Positions 24,202 to 32,582 of a DNA stretch of 64,000 nt are shown here, piece after piece. This DNA is from CBDDIP01 sp965229005. Its GTDB lineage: Bacteria > Actinomycetota > Acidimicrobiia > Acidimicrobiales > Ilumatobacteraceae. The notes under the pieces are model-generated. The model did no database searches and was not told the DNA's origin. It saw only the letters and a program-made list of their open reading frames with translations. The translations under genes were made by a program, and so were the position numbers. Each line of letters starts with the position of its first letter. The first letter of the stretch is position 1. The stretch is from contig CBDDIP010000001.1 in the NCBI GenBank assembly GCA_965229005.1, positions 1-64,000 of the forward strand, in the 5' to 3' direction.

Positions 24202-24543
24202 GTGAGCATCGGCATCCTCGACGTCGCGGTCGACCGCACCACCGCGATGACCGTCACCTTCGACGACGAGGTCGTGGCCGTGTTCCCCGTGGACGAACTC
24301 CGCGCCGCCTGCCCGTGCGCGACGTGTCGAGGCATGCGCGAGCGCGGCGAGGTGGCCTGGCCGCGAGTCGGACAGGCCGCGACGATCTCAGTGACGGACG
24401 CCGAGCTCACCGGCGCGTGGGGCATCTCGATCCGGTGGAGCGACGGCCACGACACCGGGATCTACGCCTGGTCGGTGCTGCGTCGCTGGTGGGATGCGGG
24501 GCTCGACGAGCCGATGGTGATCGACCCGGTGCCCGGCAGCTGA
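24202..24543 (+). CDS. DUF971 (gamma-butyrobetaine hydroxylase N-terminal-like) protein
   Basis: A 113-residue stand-alone DUF971 domain: VDELRAACPCATCRG in the middle and the family end WSDGHDTGIYAWSVLRRW. The cysteines in CPCATC may bind metal. In eukaryotes the domain precedes gamma-butyrobetaine hydroxylase; bacterial copies are sometimes next to Fe-S carrier genes, suggesting a role there, but this is not proven. GTG start 10 bp after the upstream stop, so likely cotranscribed. Confidence 0.85.
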   Translation: MSIGILDVAVDRTTAMTVTFDDEVVAVFPVDELRAACPCATCRGMRERGEVAWPRVGQAATISVTDAELTGAWGISIRWSDGHDTGIYAWSVLRRWWDAGLDEPMVIDPVPGS

Positions 24544-24593
24544 CGGCTCGCCGCCGACCAGGTGCGCAACGGTCTCGTCGGTAGCCTGACGGC

Positions 24594-25478
24594 GTGTCAT
24601 TGCCGCAACCTCCGGTGCTGGAACACTGCTACCGGCACCCCAACCGCGAAGCCGGACGTCGCTGCACGCGCTGCGGCAAGCCGGCCTGCAGCGAGTGCCT
24701 CGTGCAGGCCGCCGTCGGGTCGCACTGCCTCGACTGCGCCAAGGCCGCTCGCCCCGATGTGAAGACCCGCGCCACCTTCTGGAACGCCCGGCAGCCGGCG
24801 CTCGTGTCCAGCGTGCTCATCGGCATCAACGTCGCCGTCTTCCTGTGGATCGTCGCCGGCGACAGCGAGGCGCTGGGCTTCAACTCGATCACCCAACGTC
24901 AGGTCGACCTCGGGCTGACGAAGTCGATCCTCCAGGGTCGCGCCGCCGATCGGACCGGTCTCATCCCCGGCGACCAGTGGTACCGGCTCGTCACCAACGG
25001 CTTCATCCACTTCGGGATCCTCCACCTCCTGATGAACATGTACTCGCTGTACATCCTCGGCCGGCTGCTCGAACCGGTCCTCGGCCGCGTGAAGTTCGGG
25101 TTGCTCTACGCAGCCGGTCTGCTCGGCGGGTCGGCGGGCGTCCTGTTGCTCCAGGGCAGCAACGGCGGCCTCACCGGCGGCGCCTCGGGAGCCATCTTCG
25201 GACTGCTCGCAGCCGGCGTGATCGCCATGTGGCGCCAGGGCGTCAGCCCGATGCAGTCGCAGCTCGGCCAGCTGTTCCTGATCAACATCGCGATCACGTT
25301 CCTCGGCAGCCGGTTCATCTCTGTCGGCGGCCACCTCGGCGGCGCGGTGGCGGGTGCCATCTGCGGCTTCGTCATGCTCGCGCCGCGCTGGAAGCCCGTT
25401 CCGGGCTGGGCGAAGTACGCCACTCCTGTTGCGGTTGCCGCTGCAGCGCTGGCGATCAGCGTGGCCGTGGTGGGCTGA
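24594..25478 (+). CDS. Rhomboid-family intramembrane serine protease with zinc-ribbon N-terminus
   Basis: A 294-residue protein. The first 50 residues form a B-box-like zinc finger (CTRCGKPACSEC, then HCLDC), followed by about six transmembrane helices. The rhomboid dyad is present: Ser in GGASGAIFG (about 196) and His in GGHLGG (about 246), with the conserved HFGILHLLMNM loop earlier. It should cut membrane proteins within the bilayer. GTG start with TAGCCT 6 nt upstream. This zinc-finger-rhomboid layout is common in actinobacteria. Confidence 0.92.
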   Translation: MSLPQPPVLEHCYRHPNREAGRRCTRCGKPACSECLVQAAVGSHCLDCAKAARPDVKTRATFWNARQPALVSSVLIGINVAVFLWIVAGDSEALGFNSITQRQVDLGLTKSILQGRAADRTGLIPGDQWYRLVTNGFIHFGILHLLMNMYSLYILGRLLEPVLGRVKFGLLYAAGLLGGSAGVLLLQGSNGGLTGGASGAIFGLLAAGVIAMWRQGVSPMQSQLGQLFLINIAITFLGSRFISVGGHLGGAVAGAICGFVMLAPRWKPVPGWAKYATPVAVAAAALAISVAVVG

Positions 25479-26568
25479 GCGCCCGGCGCTTCTTTCGACG
25501 CAATGGCGGCCGGGGCAGGTGCTCGGGCATCCGATCGCTGCTCCACTTCGCCGGCGGCGCCATCACGAGCGCGCACAACGACACCAGCACCGTGTCGTAG
25601 TTCACCCGCCAGCCGGCGTAGTCGCGCCACGCCTTGTCGAGGTCCTTGCGCAGCGGCACGTCCATCGCTCGCAGCTCGACGCAGAGCAGATCGAACTCGC
25701 GCCGACTGACCGAGATCGGGTCGTCGGACTTCGGGTCGGGGTCGTACTGGATCGAGAAGTAGTCGGCGATGCGGCGCAGGCAGAGGAATCCGGTGCGCAG
25801 GGTCACCTCGGCTCGGCCATCACGCGGCACGTCGACGGTCGAGGCGACGATGGCCGCTGTGTCGAGCACGCACCCCGCAGCCGTGATCCAGCTGCGCTCC
25901 GGGTGCGGTGAGCGGAAGAAGACGAGTGCCGGCTGGCTGGTGTGGCTCTCCTCGATGTCGACGAACCACTGCTCCCACGGCGTGAACACGTCCGACTGGA
26001 TGTCCGCCAGGCGACCGATGCGCTCGTAGCGAACGATCAGTTCTGCCGGTGACGGCGGCAGACCAGCGCGCACCTCGAGCATCCCGACGTGCGCCTCACG
26101 GCGGCTGAACGCGCCGTAGATGGTCGGCAGGTACGAGATCATCAGCGAGATCAGGCCGAGCCCGATGCCCGCCTCGACGAACTCGAGGGTGACCCGCGGT
26201 GTACCGGTCGGGCGGACGAAGCCGAGGGTGAACAGCGACGACCCGCTGGTGATGAACGCCTCGGAGATCGGGTCCACCCCGCTCCCCCAGAAGATGCCCA
26301 TGAACCCGACGACCACGAGCGTGGCCCACACCGCCGGCAGGCTGACCAGCCCCAGCGGTGCGTACACCGCCATCACCGCGTCTCGGCGAGCGAACGACGC
26401 CTTGGCCGGCGCGATCCACTGGAAGACGCGGCGGATCGCCAGGAAGTGCGCACGGGTCAGCAGCGACGGAAACGCCCGTGGCACCACCACCGTCCGCAAG
26501 GCCGACGCCAGCGTGACGACGACCAGCACAACACCCGCTACCAGCGCCAACGCGCGTCCGACGATCAC
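25456..26568 (-). CDS. Membrane protein with a pore-loop-like segment
   Basis: About 370 residues. Hydrophobic segments at about 3-25, 60-85 and 110-145 are followed by a long soluble C-terminal part with no recognised domain. Between the second and third segments lies ITSGSSLFTLGFVRP, reminiscent of the pore helix and filter of potassium channels (TxGYG), but the filter Gly-Tyr-Gly is not kept, so a channel role is speculation. GTG 26568 is chosen because the first segment then starts at the N-terminus; a longer start through the upstream repeats is possible. Its 3' end overlaps the rhomboid gene by 23 bp. Confidence 0.6.
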   Translation of the reverse strand: MIVGRALALVAGVVLVVVTLASALRTVVVPRAFPSLLTRAHFLAIRRVFQWIAPAKASFARRDAVMAVYAPLGLVSLPAVWATLVVVGFMGIFWGSGVDPISEAFITSGSSLFTLGFVRPTGTPRVTLEFVEAGIGLGLISLMISYLPTIYGAFSRREAHVGMLEVRAGLPPSPAELIVRYERIGRLADIQSDVFTPWEQWFVDIEESHTSQPALVFFRSPHPERSWITAAGCVLDTAAIVASTVDVPRDGRAEVTLRTGFLCLRRIADYFSIQYDPDPKSDDPISVSRREFDLLCVELRAMDVPLRKDLDKAWRDYAGWRVNYDTVLVSLCALVMAPPAKWSSDRMPEHLPRPPLRRKKRRALSPPRPR

Positions 26569-26570
26569 CC

Positions 26571-26639
26571 GCCAACCCTGCCACAACCCGCCCGCCAACC
26601 CTGCCACACCCCGCCCGCCAACCCTGTCACACCCCGATG
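26571..26639. repeat. Three tandem 23-bp repeats in a divergent promoter region
   Basis: Units 26571-26593, 26594-26616 and 26617-26639 share the core GCCAACCCTGCCACACCCCG with at most a few changes. They fill the gap between the pore-like membrane protein (minus) and the small gene at 26653 (plus), where operators or promoters should lie. A 23-bp period keeps sites nearly on one face of the helix, and it is not a multiple of three, arguing against a coding repeat. Confidence 0.75.
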
Positions 26640-26652
26640 TCACCATGAAGAC

Positions 26653-26859
26653 ATGACCAACCGCACCGCCTCCACCCGCCGCCCGTCGGCCCGCGCTGCT
26701 CGTCCCGAACAGCTCAACCTGCTCCCCGCTTCGTCCCAACCGCTCCAGTTCCGGCTGGATCGCGCCACCCGCGAACGGGGCCTCGCCCACGTCGCCGCCA
26801 TCCGCCGCCAGCTCGCCGAGCGCGCCGCTGCGCACACCTCGTCCGAGCGTGCGGCGTGA
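26653..26859 (+). CDS. Conserved-looking small basic protein
   Basis: A 68-residue protein, very rich in Arg and Ala. The centre (PEQLNLLPASSQPLQFRLD) and helix (ATRERGLAHVAAIRRQL) resemble short actinobacterial proteins of unknown role that I recall with a QLxLLP...FRLDxxTRxxG pattern; this family link is from memory. Start ATG 26653; no clear -10 or Shine-Dalgarno, but 23-bp repeats lie just upstream. Confidence 0.55.
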   Translation: MTNRTASTRRPSARAARPEQLNLLPASSQPLQFRLDRATRERGLAHVAAIRRQLAERAAAHTSSERAA

Positions 26860-26871
26860 TCGCCGCTGCTG

Positions 26872-27855
26872 TCACCCAGCGCTGGGCGCCAGGGCGCGCA
26901 CGGCCTCCCAGTGCTTCAGATCCGGATCCAACGGCAGGATCGCCAACGAGCTCGTCGTGACGCCGTTGTCGAAGTAGCGCTGAATCGTCGCCCGGCACTG
27001 CTCCGGCGAGCCGTGCACCACGATCTCGTCCACGACCGAGTCAGGGATCGCCGCCAGCGCTGCCTTGCGGTCGCCCGCCTGCCAGGCCGACCACATGCCC
27101 GCGAGCACATCGCCGCGCCCGAGCCAGCGGTGGAACTCGGCGTACACCGGCACGTTCAAGTACGCCGCGATGGCGAACTTGGCCGCGGCACGCACCACCT
27201 CTGCGTTCTCGCTCGGGCAGACGAAGATGCGAGCAACGATCTCCTTCTCCACGCCACCAGCGGCGTCGTTGACCACCTTCACCACCTTGGACACGTCGTC
27301 CGGACCGAGCCAGTTGATGATCGCCCCGTCGCCCTCGCGACCGGCCAGGCGAAGCATCCCCTCGCGCAGCGCGGCCACCAGGATCGGCGGCTGCTGCTCC
27401 GGGCGAACACCCAACCGGAATCCCTGCACCTCGAACGTGTCGTACTGCTTGCTCACCTTCTCACCGCTCAGTGCATCGCGCAGCAGGCGCACCACATCGC
27501 GCACCTTCTTGTACGGCTCGACGAACGGCACGCCGTTCCAACGCTCGACGATCACGTTGCTGCTCGAGCCGATGCCGATCGCGAACCGACCAGGTGCGGC
27601 GTCGGCCATCGAGGCCACGCTCTGCGCGAAGCAGGCAGGCGAGCGCGTGTACGCCGGCACGATCGCCGTGCCCAACCGCAACCGCGGCTCCCACGCTGCG
27701 GCCATGGCCAACGGCGTGAAGGCGTCGGCGCCGTCGCTCTCCGCCGACCAGATGTCGGTGTAACCGAGATCGGCCAGCTCGGCCAGCTTGTCGCGGTGGC
27801 TGTGCAACGGCCCGGGCAGTGGAACGGTCATCCCCGGACGGATCGGCAGCGCCAT
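26872..27855 (-). CDS. LLM-class F420-dependent oxidoreductase
   Basis: A 327-residue TIM-barrel protein of the luciferase-like family. LADLGYTDIWSAES, LRLGTAIVPAYTRSP and RFAIGIGSSSNVIVERWNG follow the pattern of F420-dependent enzymes in mycobacteria. Length is normal. A good Shine-Dalgarno (GAGGAG) precedes ATG 27855. The thioesterase gene ends 29 bp upstream in the same direction, so the two may act on the same acyl-CoA or lipid pathway. Confidence 0.88.
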   Translation of the reverse strand: MALPIRPGMTVPLPGPLHSHRDKLAELADLGYTDIWSAESDGADAFTPLAMAAAWEPRLRLGTAIVPAYTRSPACFAQSVASMADAAPGRFAIGIGSSSNVIVERWNGVPFVEPYKKVRDVVRLLRDALSGEKVSKQYDTFEVQGFRLGVRPEQQPPILVAALREGMLRLAGREGDGAIINWLGPDDVSKVVKVVNDAAGGVEKEIVARIFVCPSENAEVVRAAAKFAIAAYLNVPVYAEFHRWLGRGDVLAGMWSAWQAGDRKAALAAIPDSVVDEIVVHGSPEQCRATIQRYFDNGVTTSSLAILPLDPDLKHWEAVRALAPSAG

Positions 27856-27884
27856 CGTGTTGTCTCCTCTGTAGCGGTCAACGG

Positions 27885-28703
27885 TCAGCGAGCAGGTGGC
27901 TCGGTGCCCTTCCACATTCGCACAATGCAGCTCTGACTGGCGGTAGCGAGCAGCGTGCCGTCCTCGGCGAACATGTGCACCAGTCCGTGACCGAAGCCGC
28001 GCTCGACTGCATGAACACGGATGTCCAGCAGCACCCACTCGGTCGGCACGAGATGCACCACCCGCAACGTGTTGTCGAGGCTGTTGCCGCCGCCCATCAC
28101 ACCGAGCGACTGCCCGACGCCCATCGGCACGAAGTCGCCGAGGATCGCCAAGGTCGCCGCGTCGACTCCCTCGATCACGTCGGGCAGGCGCGCCCACATG
28201 ATCGTCTGGCCATCGCCCTTGCTGCCGTCGAGCGACTCCATCGGGCGACCTTTGACGTAGCGCTCCTCGAGCCGCTCGTGGATGGTCCCGCCAATGGGCA
28301 TGCGATGCGTTCGCGGCGGCGAGGCCGACGGCGGCGGCACGTCCGGCATCTGTTCCCACTGCCCGCTGAGGTTCATCGGTCGATGCCCGAGCGCAGCGTT
28401 CACGGTGAGGATCTCGCGATGGCCGACGTGACACACCGCTCGTGCCTGGGTCATCTGATGACCTTCCACCGCGAGCGTCACGTCGATGTCGAGCACCTCG
28501 CCGGGACGGGCGTACGACAAGTACTGCGCGGTCGCCCAGATGCACTCGCGCCCGCTCGTCCCCTCCATCGCCGAGATCGCTGCCGCCAACCCCGACCCGC
28601 CGTAGAGGAACCCGGCACCGGTGCACAGCCCCGGCGCCACCTCCATCCACCAACGGAACGGGTTGTGGCTCTGCTGCAAGCCGAGGAAGGTGCGACTGTC
28701 CAT
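27885..28703 (-). CDS. Acyl-CoA thioesterase family protein (TesB-like double hotdog)
   Basis: A 272-residue protein with two hotdog domains as in TesB: an N-terminal half with GGSGLAAAISAME and WATAQYLSYARPGEVLDIDV, and a C-terminal half with SLDNTLRVVH and GTLLATASQSCIVR. Such proteins hydrolyse acyl-CoA to free acid and CoA. The catalytic Asp is probably in SLDNT. Minus-strand TAGAGT lies 9 nt before the ATG. Confidence 0.82.
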   Translation of the reverse strand: MDSRTFLGLQQSHNPFRWWMEVAPGLCTGAGFLYGGSGLAAAISAMEGTSGRECIWATAQYLSYARPGEVLDIDVTLAVEGHQMTQARAVCHVGHREILTVNAALGHRPMNLSGQWEQMPDVPPPSASPPRTHRMPIGGTIHERLEERYVKGRPMESLDGSKGDGQTIMWARLPDVIEGVDAATLAILGDFVPMGVGQSLGVMGGGNSLDNTLRVVHLVPTEWVLLDIRVHAVERGFGHGLVHMFAEDGTLLATASQSCIVRMWKGTEPPAR

Positions 28704-28754
28704 GCGCCGCCGACTCTAGGTGCGCAGCGATGCAGCGTCCGTGTGGACGGCGAG

Positions 28755-29357
28755 TCAGCGCGGCTTGGCGATGGCGGCGATCGCCGCGTGCGGGCGATGC
28801 CCACCTTGTGCCGGTCTGCGCTCGCGGGCGATCTCGACGAAGCCGGCCCGGTGGAGTCGCGCCGCGAGCTCATCGGGCGGCCACGTCCAGGCGGCAGCGA
28901 CCTTGTGGTCGAACATCGCGACCTCGTCGCCGTCGAAGAACCCGATGACGATGGTGCCGAAATCGGCCACCACTCGTCGAAACTCGGCAAGCACCGCGTC
29001 GATGTCGTCCGGCGTCAGGTGGATCACGGAGTACCACGAGAGGATCCCGTCGACTGAACCGTCGGCAGCCGACAGTCCGACCATCGAGCCGATGTCGTAG
29101 CGGCCGCAGGGGTGAGTGACGCGAGCGTGCTCGATGAACTCCGGCACGAGGTCGATGCCCGACGCGTCGACGCCGAGCCCGCGGAGGTGCTCCGTGAGGT
29201 GGCCCGGCCCGCATCCCAGGTCGAGCACGGCGCCACCCACGACGGACAGGTGGCGAACGATGAACGCCAGGTCATGGGCGTCGACCTGCGTTGTCGCGCC
29301 GAACAGCTCGATGTAGCGCTCGGCCTGAATTCCGTACGCGCGCTGAACGTCGTTCAC
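28755..29357 (-). CDS. Class I SAM-dependent methyltransferase
   Basis: A 200-residue methyltransferase. Motif I VLDLGCGPGHLTEHL is at about 44-58, the acidic residue after strand 2 in GIDLVPEF, and motif post-I ILSWYSVIHL near 105. Target unknown; related small proteins in actinobacteria methylate small metabolites. GTG 29357 is supported by a TACGCT box 8 nt upstream and by the natural N-terminus of the domain. Confidence 0.86.
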   Translation of the reverse strand: MNDVQRAYGIQAERYIELFGATTQVDAHDLAFIVRHLSVVGGAVLDLGCGPGHLTEHLRGLGVDASGIDLVPEFIEHARVTHPCGRYDIGSMVGLSAADGSVDGILSWYSVIHLTPDDIDAVLAEFRRVVADFGTIVIGFFDGDEVAMFDHKVAAAWTWPPDELAARLHRAGFVEIARERRPAQGGHRPHAAIAAIAKPR

Positions 29358-29391
29358 CGATGACGAGCGTAGGTTCGCCGACCACTGCGAG

Positions 29392-30675
29392 TCAGGCGGC
29401 GATGCGGGCGATGTCGAGTGGGCAGACTTCGGTGCCATCGGGTCGGTAGATGTGCCAGGTGCCGTGGTCGTCTCGGGTGACCTGGTAGCCGCGGTTGCGG
29501 AACCTGTTGTGGAAGCCGCATTGGCAATCGCCGTTGTCCAAGTCGGTGTGTCCGTCACGGATCCAGGGGATCATGTGGTCGGTCTCACAGTGGTTGGCGT
29601 GGATCGGGCAGGTCAGCCAGATGCAGTGCCGATCGCGGATCGCGATCAGCTTGGCGATGTGCTTGGGGAACGTCCGTCGACGGCGCCCGTACTTGACCAC
29701 TTGCCCGCTCTTGTCCATCACGATCTGGCGGACGTGGCCGCTGATCGTCGCGATCACCGCCGCTCGCGGATCGATCGAGATCCCGTCGACGGTCTCACAA
29801 CGCAGGTTCAACACATCGGCCGGATCCGGCCAGGGTGCGTCCTCACCGAGCAGGCTGCGCAACGTGGCGTCGTAGGTGTCATGGTCGATGACGATCCCGA
29901 CATCGGGGGTGAACGGCTTGACGTTCACCGCCCCGGCGGCCGCAGCGGTGCGGAAGATCGTCATCAACGCGTCGTAGCAACGTTGTTGGTGGGTGCGCGC
30001 CAGCTGGTTCTTCGAGATCTTCGGCCCATACAGCGCGGTGGCGTGATCCCAGTCGGCAAGGAACTCGCCGGTGGTGAACTGTTCGTGGATCGCCCGCAAC
30101 TCGACCCCGGTGGCGGTGTCACCGGCCGCGTTGAACCGGAACGACGGCCCAACGAATGACGTGCCCGCTGACCGTTGCTTGCGGGCGTCGTCGTGCTGCT
30201 TCAGATGGCCGTCCGGATCCGCGTAGGCCAGCCAGCGTTCGGTGACGACGGTGAAGTCCGCGAACCGCATCGTCCGCGCCTGTTCCAACAACAGCTCCTC
30301 GGACCCGGCCAGATGATGCGCAGCGCGTGGGTTGCGCAACAGGCGGGCCAACTCGTCGACCTGGCCGGTCCCGACGTCACCATCGACCCACGCGTCAGCG
30401 ACACGCTTCAACTCACCAATGATGCGTGAGCGACGGACGTGTTGCGAGGCGACCGGGGGCGAGCAGTTCGTCACCGCCGACACCCACTGCTGCACGCTGC
30501 GGTGACCATCATCAACCCACCGCTCCGTCGCCACCCCATGCGCGATCACCTGCGCGGCGAGCGCGTCGAGACGGCGGCGCTCGACCTCGATCCGCGCCAG
30601 GACATCATCGGTGGCCACACCAGCCAACGACCCCACATCCACGTTCAGCAATTCCGCCATCGCCATACGACCCAT
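29392..30675 (-). CDS. DUF222/HNH endonuclease domain protein (13E12-type)
   Basis: About 427 residues. The N-terminal DUF222 region is mainly helical (SLAGVATDDVLARIEVERRR onward); the C-terminal HNH domain has CIWLTCPIHANHCETDHMIPW with the DH of the active site, then NRFRNRGY. Such proteins occur in multiple copies in actinobacterial genomes, often near mobile DNA, but I see no element borders. ATG 30675 is one of several possible starts; ATG 30666 gives a protein three residues shorter. Confidence 0.88.
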   Translation of the reverse strand: MGRMAMAELLNVDVGSLAGVATDDVLARIEVERRRLDALAAQVIAHGVATERWVDDGHRSVQQWVSAVTNCSPPVASQHVRRSRIIGELKRVADAWVDGDVGTGQVDELARLLRNPRAAHHLAGSEELLLEQARTMRFADFTVVTERWLAYADPDGHLKQHDDARKQRSAGTSFVGPSFRFNAAGDTATGVELRAIHEQFTTGEFLADWDHATALYGPKISKNQLARTHQQRCYDALMTIFRTAAAAGAVNVKPFTPDVGIVIDHDTYDATLRSLLGEDAPWPDPADVLNLRCETVDGISIDPRAAVIATISGHVRQIVMDKSGQVVKYGRRRRTFPKHIAKLIAIRDRHCIWLTCPIHANHCETDHMIPWIRDGHTDLDNGDCQCGFHNRFRNRGYQVTRDDHGTWHIYRPDGTEVCPLDIARIAA

Positions 30676-30724
30676 CAAACCATGGGGGTGTGACACGGTT
30701 CCCTGAGCGGACGACACTGCTCTC

Positions 30725-31099
30725 ATGAGTTTCGAAATCCGCTACGAGAGAGTCTGGCGATTGTCGTTCACCCTCATCGGCCTCGGTCCGAAGCGAAGCG
30801 GCATCACCATCGACGGCGACATGGTGACCGTTCGCATGGGTTGGGCCTTCACGATGACGGTGCCGCGCGACGCCGTCGAAGCAGCAGCGGAAGAACGCCG
30901 CTTCATCAGCCGCGGCGTCCACGGCTGGCGCGGCCGCTACCTCGTCAACGGCTCCGGCAAGGGCCTCGTGCGACTGACGATCGACCCACCGCAACGAGCC
31001 CGAGCGAGCCTGTTTCCCGTCAAGGTGGGCGAGCTCATCGTGTCCGTCGACGAACAGCAGCACCTGCTCGCCACGCTTGGTTCGCCTGACGACGTCTAA
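30725..31099 (+). CDS. Hypothetical protein
   Basis: A 124-residue, mostly beta-type protein with no signal peptide. MSFEIRYERVW, MGWAFTMTVPRDAV and WRGRYLVNGSGKGLVRLTID resemble a small lineage-conserved protein, but I cannot name the family. It begins 49 bp from the divergent DUF222/HNH gene. The ATG has no clear Shine-Dalgarno or TANNNT box. Confidence 0.65.
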   Translation: MSFEIRYERVWRLSFTLIGLGPKRSGITIDGDMVTVRMGWAFTMTVPRDAVEAAAEERRFISRGVHGWRGRYLVNGSGKGLVRLTIDPPQRARASLFPVKVGELIVSVDEQQHLLATLGSPDDV

Positions 31100-31108
31100 C
31101 GTCCGGGC

Positions 31109-32518
31109 ATGTCTGATGCACCTTGGCAGGGAGACGCCTGCTCACTCGTCGAGGAGTTCCGCGCCGGTCGGCGGTCGCCGTTGGAGGAGCTGCGCGCGGT
31201 CTACGACGCAGCGGACGCGAGCTCGATGAACGCGTTCAGCCACTTGCCTCGCGAAGAGGCGGAGTCGGCCGCTGCCAAGGCCGATGTGTCGCTGCCCTTC
31301 GGTGGCGTGCCGATCGGCGTGAAGGAGCTCGATCACGTTGCCGGCTGGCCGGCAACCGAGGCGTCAGTGCCGCTGCGCGACGAGATCAGCGACTACACGA
31401 GCACGATGGTCGAGCGCGTCCGCGACATCGGCGGCGCAGTGCTCGCCGCGCAGACGACGGCAAGCGAGTTCGGCGGCGTCAACGTGACGCGCACGCTCCT
31501 GCACGGCACCACGCACAGCCCGTGGCAGCACGGCAAGACACCGGGCGGCAGCTCGGGCGGCACTGCTTCGGCGGTCTCCGGCGGCATCCTCACGCTCGGC
31601 ACCGCCGGCGACGGCGGCGGCTCGATCCGCATCCCCGCCGGCTTCACGGGACTCGTCGGCTTGAAGGCCACGATCGGTCGCATTCCTCGTGGACCGAAGG
31701 CGCTCTACGGCAACCTCACCGTCACCATCGGCTGCCTCTCCCGCTCGGTGCGCGACACGGCGCGCTGGTTCGACGTCACCAACGGCTTCGATGCTCGCGA
31801 CCCGATCAGCCTGCCGAAGGTGTCCGGTTGGGAAGCGGGCCTCGGCACGCACCTCGACGCGCTGCGCGGCGCACGCGTCGTGCTCGATCCGAACTGGGGC
31901 AACGCGCAGGTCTCGCCGATCATGTGGGAGCAGCTCGAGGCCGAGGCACGTGCGCTCATCGCCGACACCGGCATGGTGCTCGTCGAAGGTGTCGACACCT
32001 CGCTGCCGCGCATGGGGACGGCGTGGAGCCTCAGCGGGTCCATCAGCACGGAAGCTCGCCTCGGCGACAAGTACCCGGCATGCGCCGAGGAGCTGACGTG
32101 GGAGATCAAGCGCGGTCTCGAGCAGACCTACGGCAAGTACGACTCGGTGGCGCGAGCCAAGATCGAGCGCCGACGCATGGAGCTCAACGAAGCCATGGCG
32201 CGCATCTTCGATCCGGCAACGGGCGTCGACTTCGTCATCACCGCCAGCAACCCCGACGTGTCGTTCAACGCCGACGGCCCCCTGCCCAAGACGTTCGGCG
32301 GGATCGAGGCCGGGGCCGGCAACAACGGCCGGTTGACGTTCGCCGCCAACCTGCACGGCAACCCGGCGATCTCGATCCCCGCCGGCCAGGTGGACGGACT
32401 GCCGATCGGTCTGCAAGTGGTGGGTCGCCACTTCACCGAAGAACTGCTCCTCGACCTGGCGTTGACCGCGGAGCGCAACCGCCCGTGGCCGCTCGTCGCT
32501 CCCTCGTCACCGGCCTGA
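31109..32518 (+). CDS. Amidase-signature family amidase
   Basis: A 469-residue amidase with the Ser-cisSer-Lys triad: Lys in GVPIGVKELDH (about 71), and the Gly/Ser-rich signature PGGSSGGTASAVSGG (about 146-160) with the cis-Ser and the nucleophile Ser in GGSIRIPA. These enzymes hydrolyse carboxamides or acyl-amides; GatA is unlikely as no gatB/gatC is beside it. TAACGT is 6 nt before the ATG. Confidence 0.9.
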   Translation: MSDAPWQGDACSLVEEFRAGRRSPLEELRAVYDAADASSMNAFSHLPREEAESAAAKADVSLPFGGVPIGVKELDHVAGWPATEASVPLRDEISDYTSTMVERVRDIGGAVLAAQTTASEFGGVNVTRTLLHGTTHSPWQHGKTPGGSSGGTASAVSGGILTLGTAGDGGGSIRIPAGFTGLVGLKATIGRIPRGPKALYGNLTVTIGCLSRSVRDTARWFDVTNGFDARDPISLPKVSGWEAGLGTHLDALRGARVVLDPNWGNAQVSPIMWEQLEAEARALIADTGMVLVEGVDTSLPRMGTAWSLSGSISTEARLGDKYPACAEELTWEIKRGLEQTYGKYDSVARAKIERRRMELNEAMARIFDPATGVDFVITASNPDVSFNADGPLPKTFGGIEAGAGNNGRLTFAANLHGNPAISIPAGQVDGLPIGLQVVGRHFTEELLLDLALTAERNRPWPLVAPSSPA

Positions 32519-32547
32519 GAGCGCACATCGCGCGACGGAAGTCAAGA

Positions 32548-32576
32548 TTTCAAAAGCGGAAGCTTGCGTTTATTCT
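32548..32576 (+). promoter_or_regulatory. Leaderless promoter of the MFS gene
   Basis: In an unusually AT-rich pocket, TTTCAA (32548-32553) and TATTCT (32571-32576) are spaced 17 bp and the -10 ends 6 nt before the GTG start at 32583. This is the most canonical -35/-10 pair I see for a leaderless gene in the window. Confidence 0.55.
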
Positions 32577-32582
32577 GAACGG

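Noticed and set aside
29392..30675. DUF222/HNH gene as part of a mobile element
   Set aside because: No terminal inverted repeats, target duplications, integrase or change of base composition around it.
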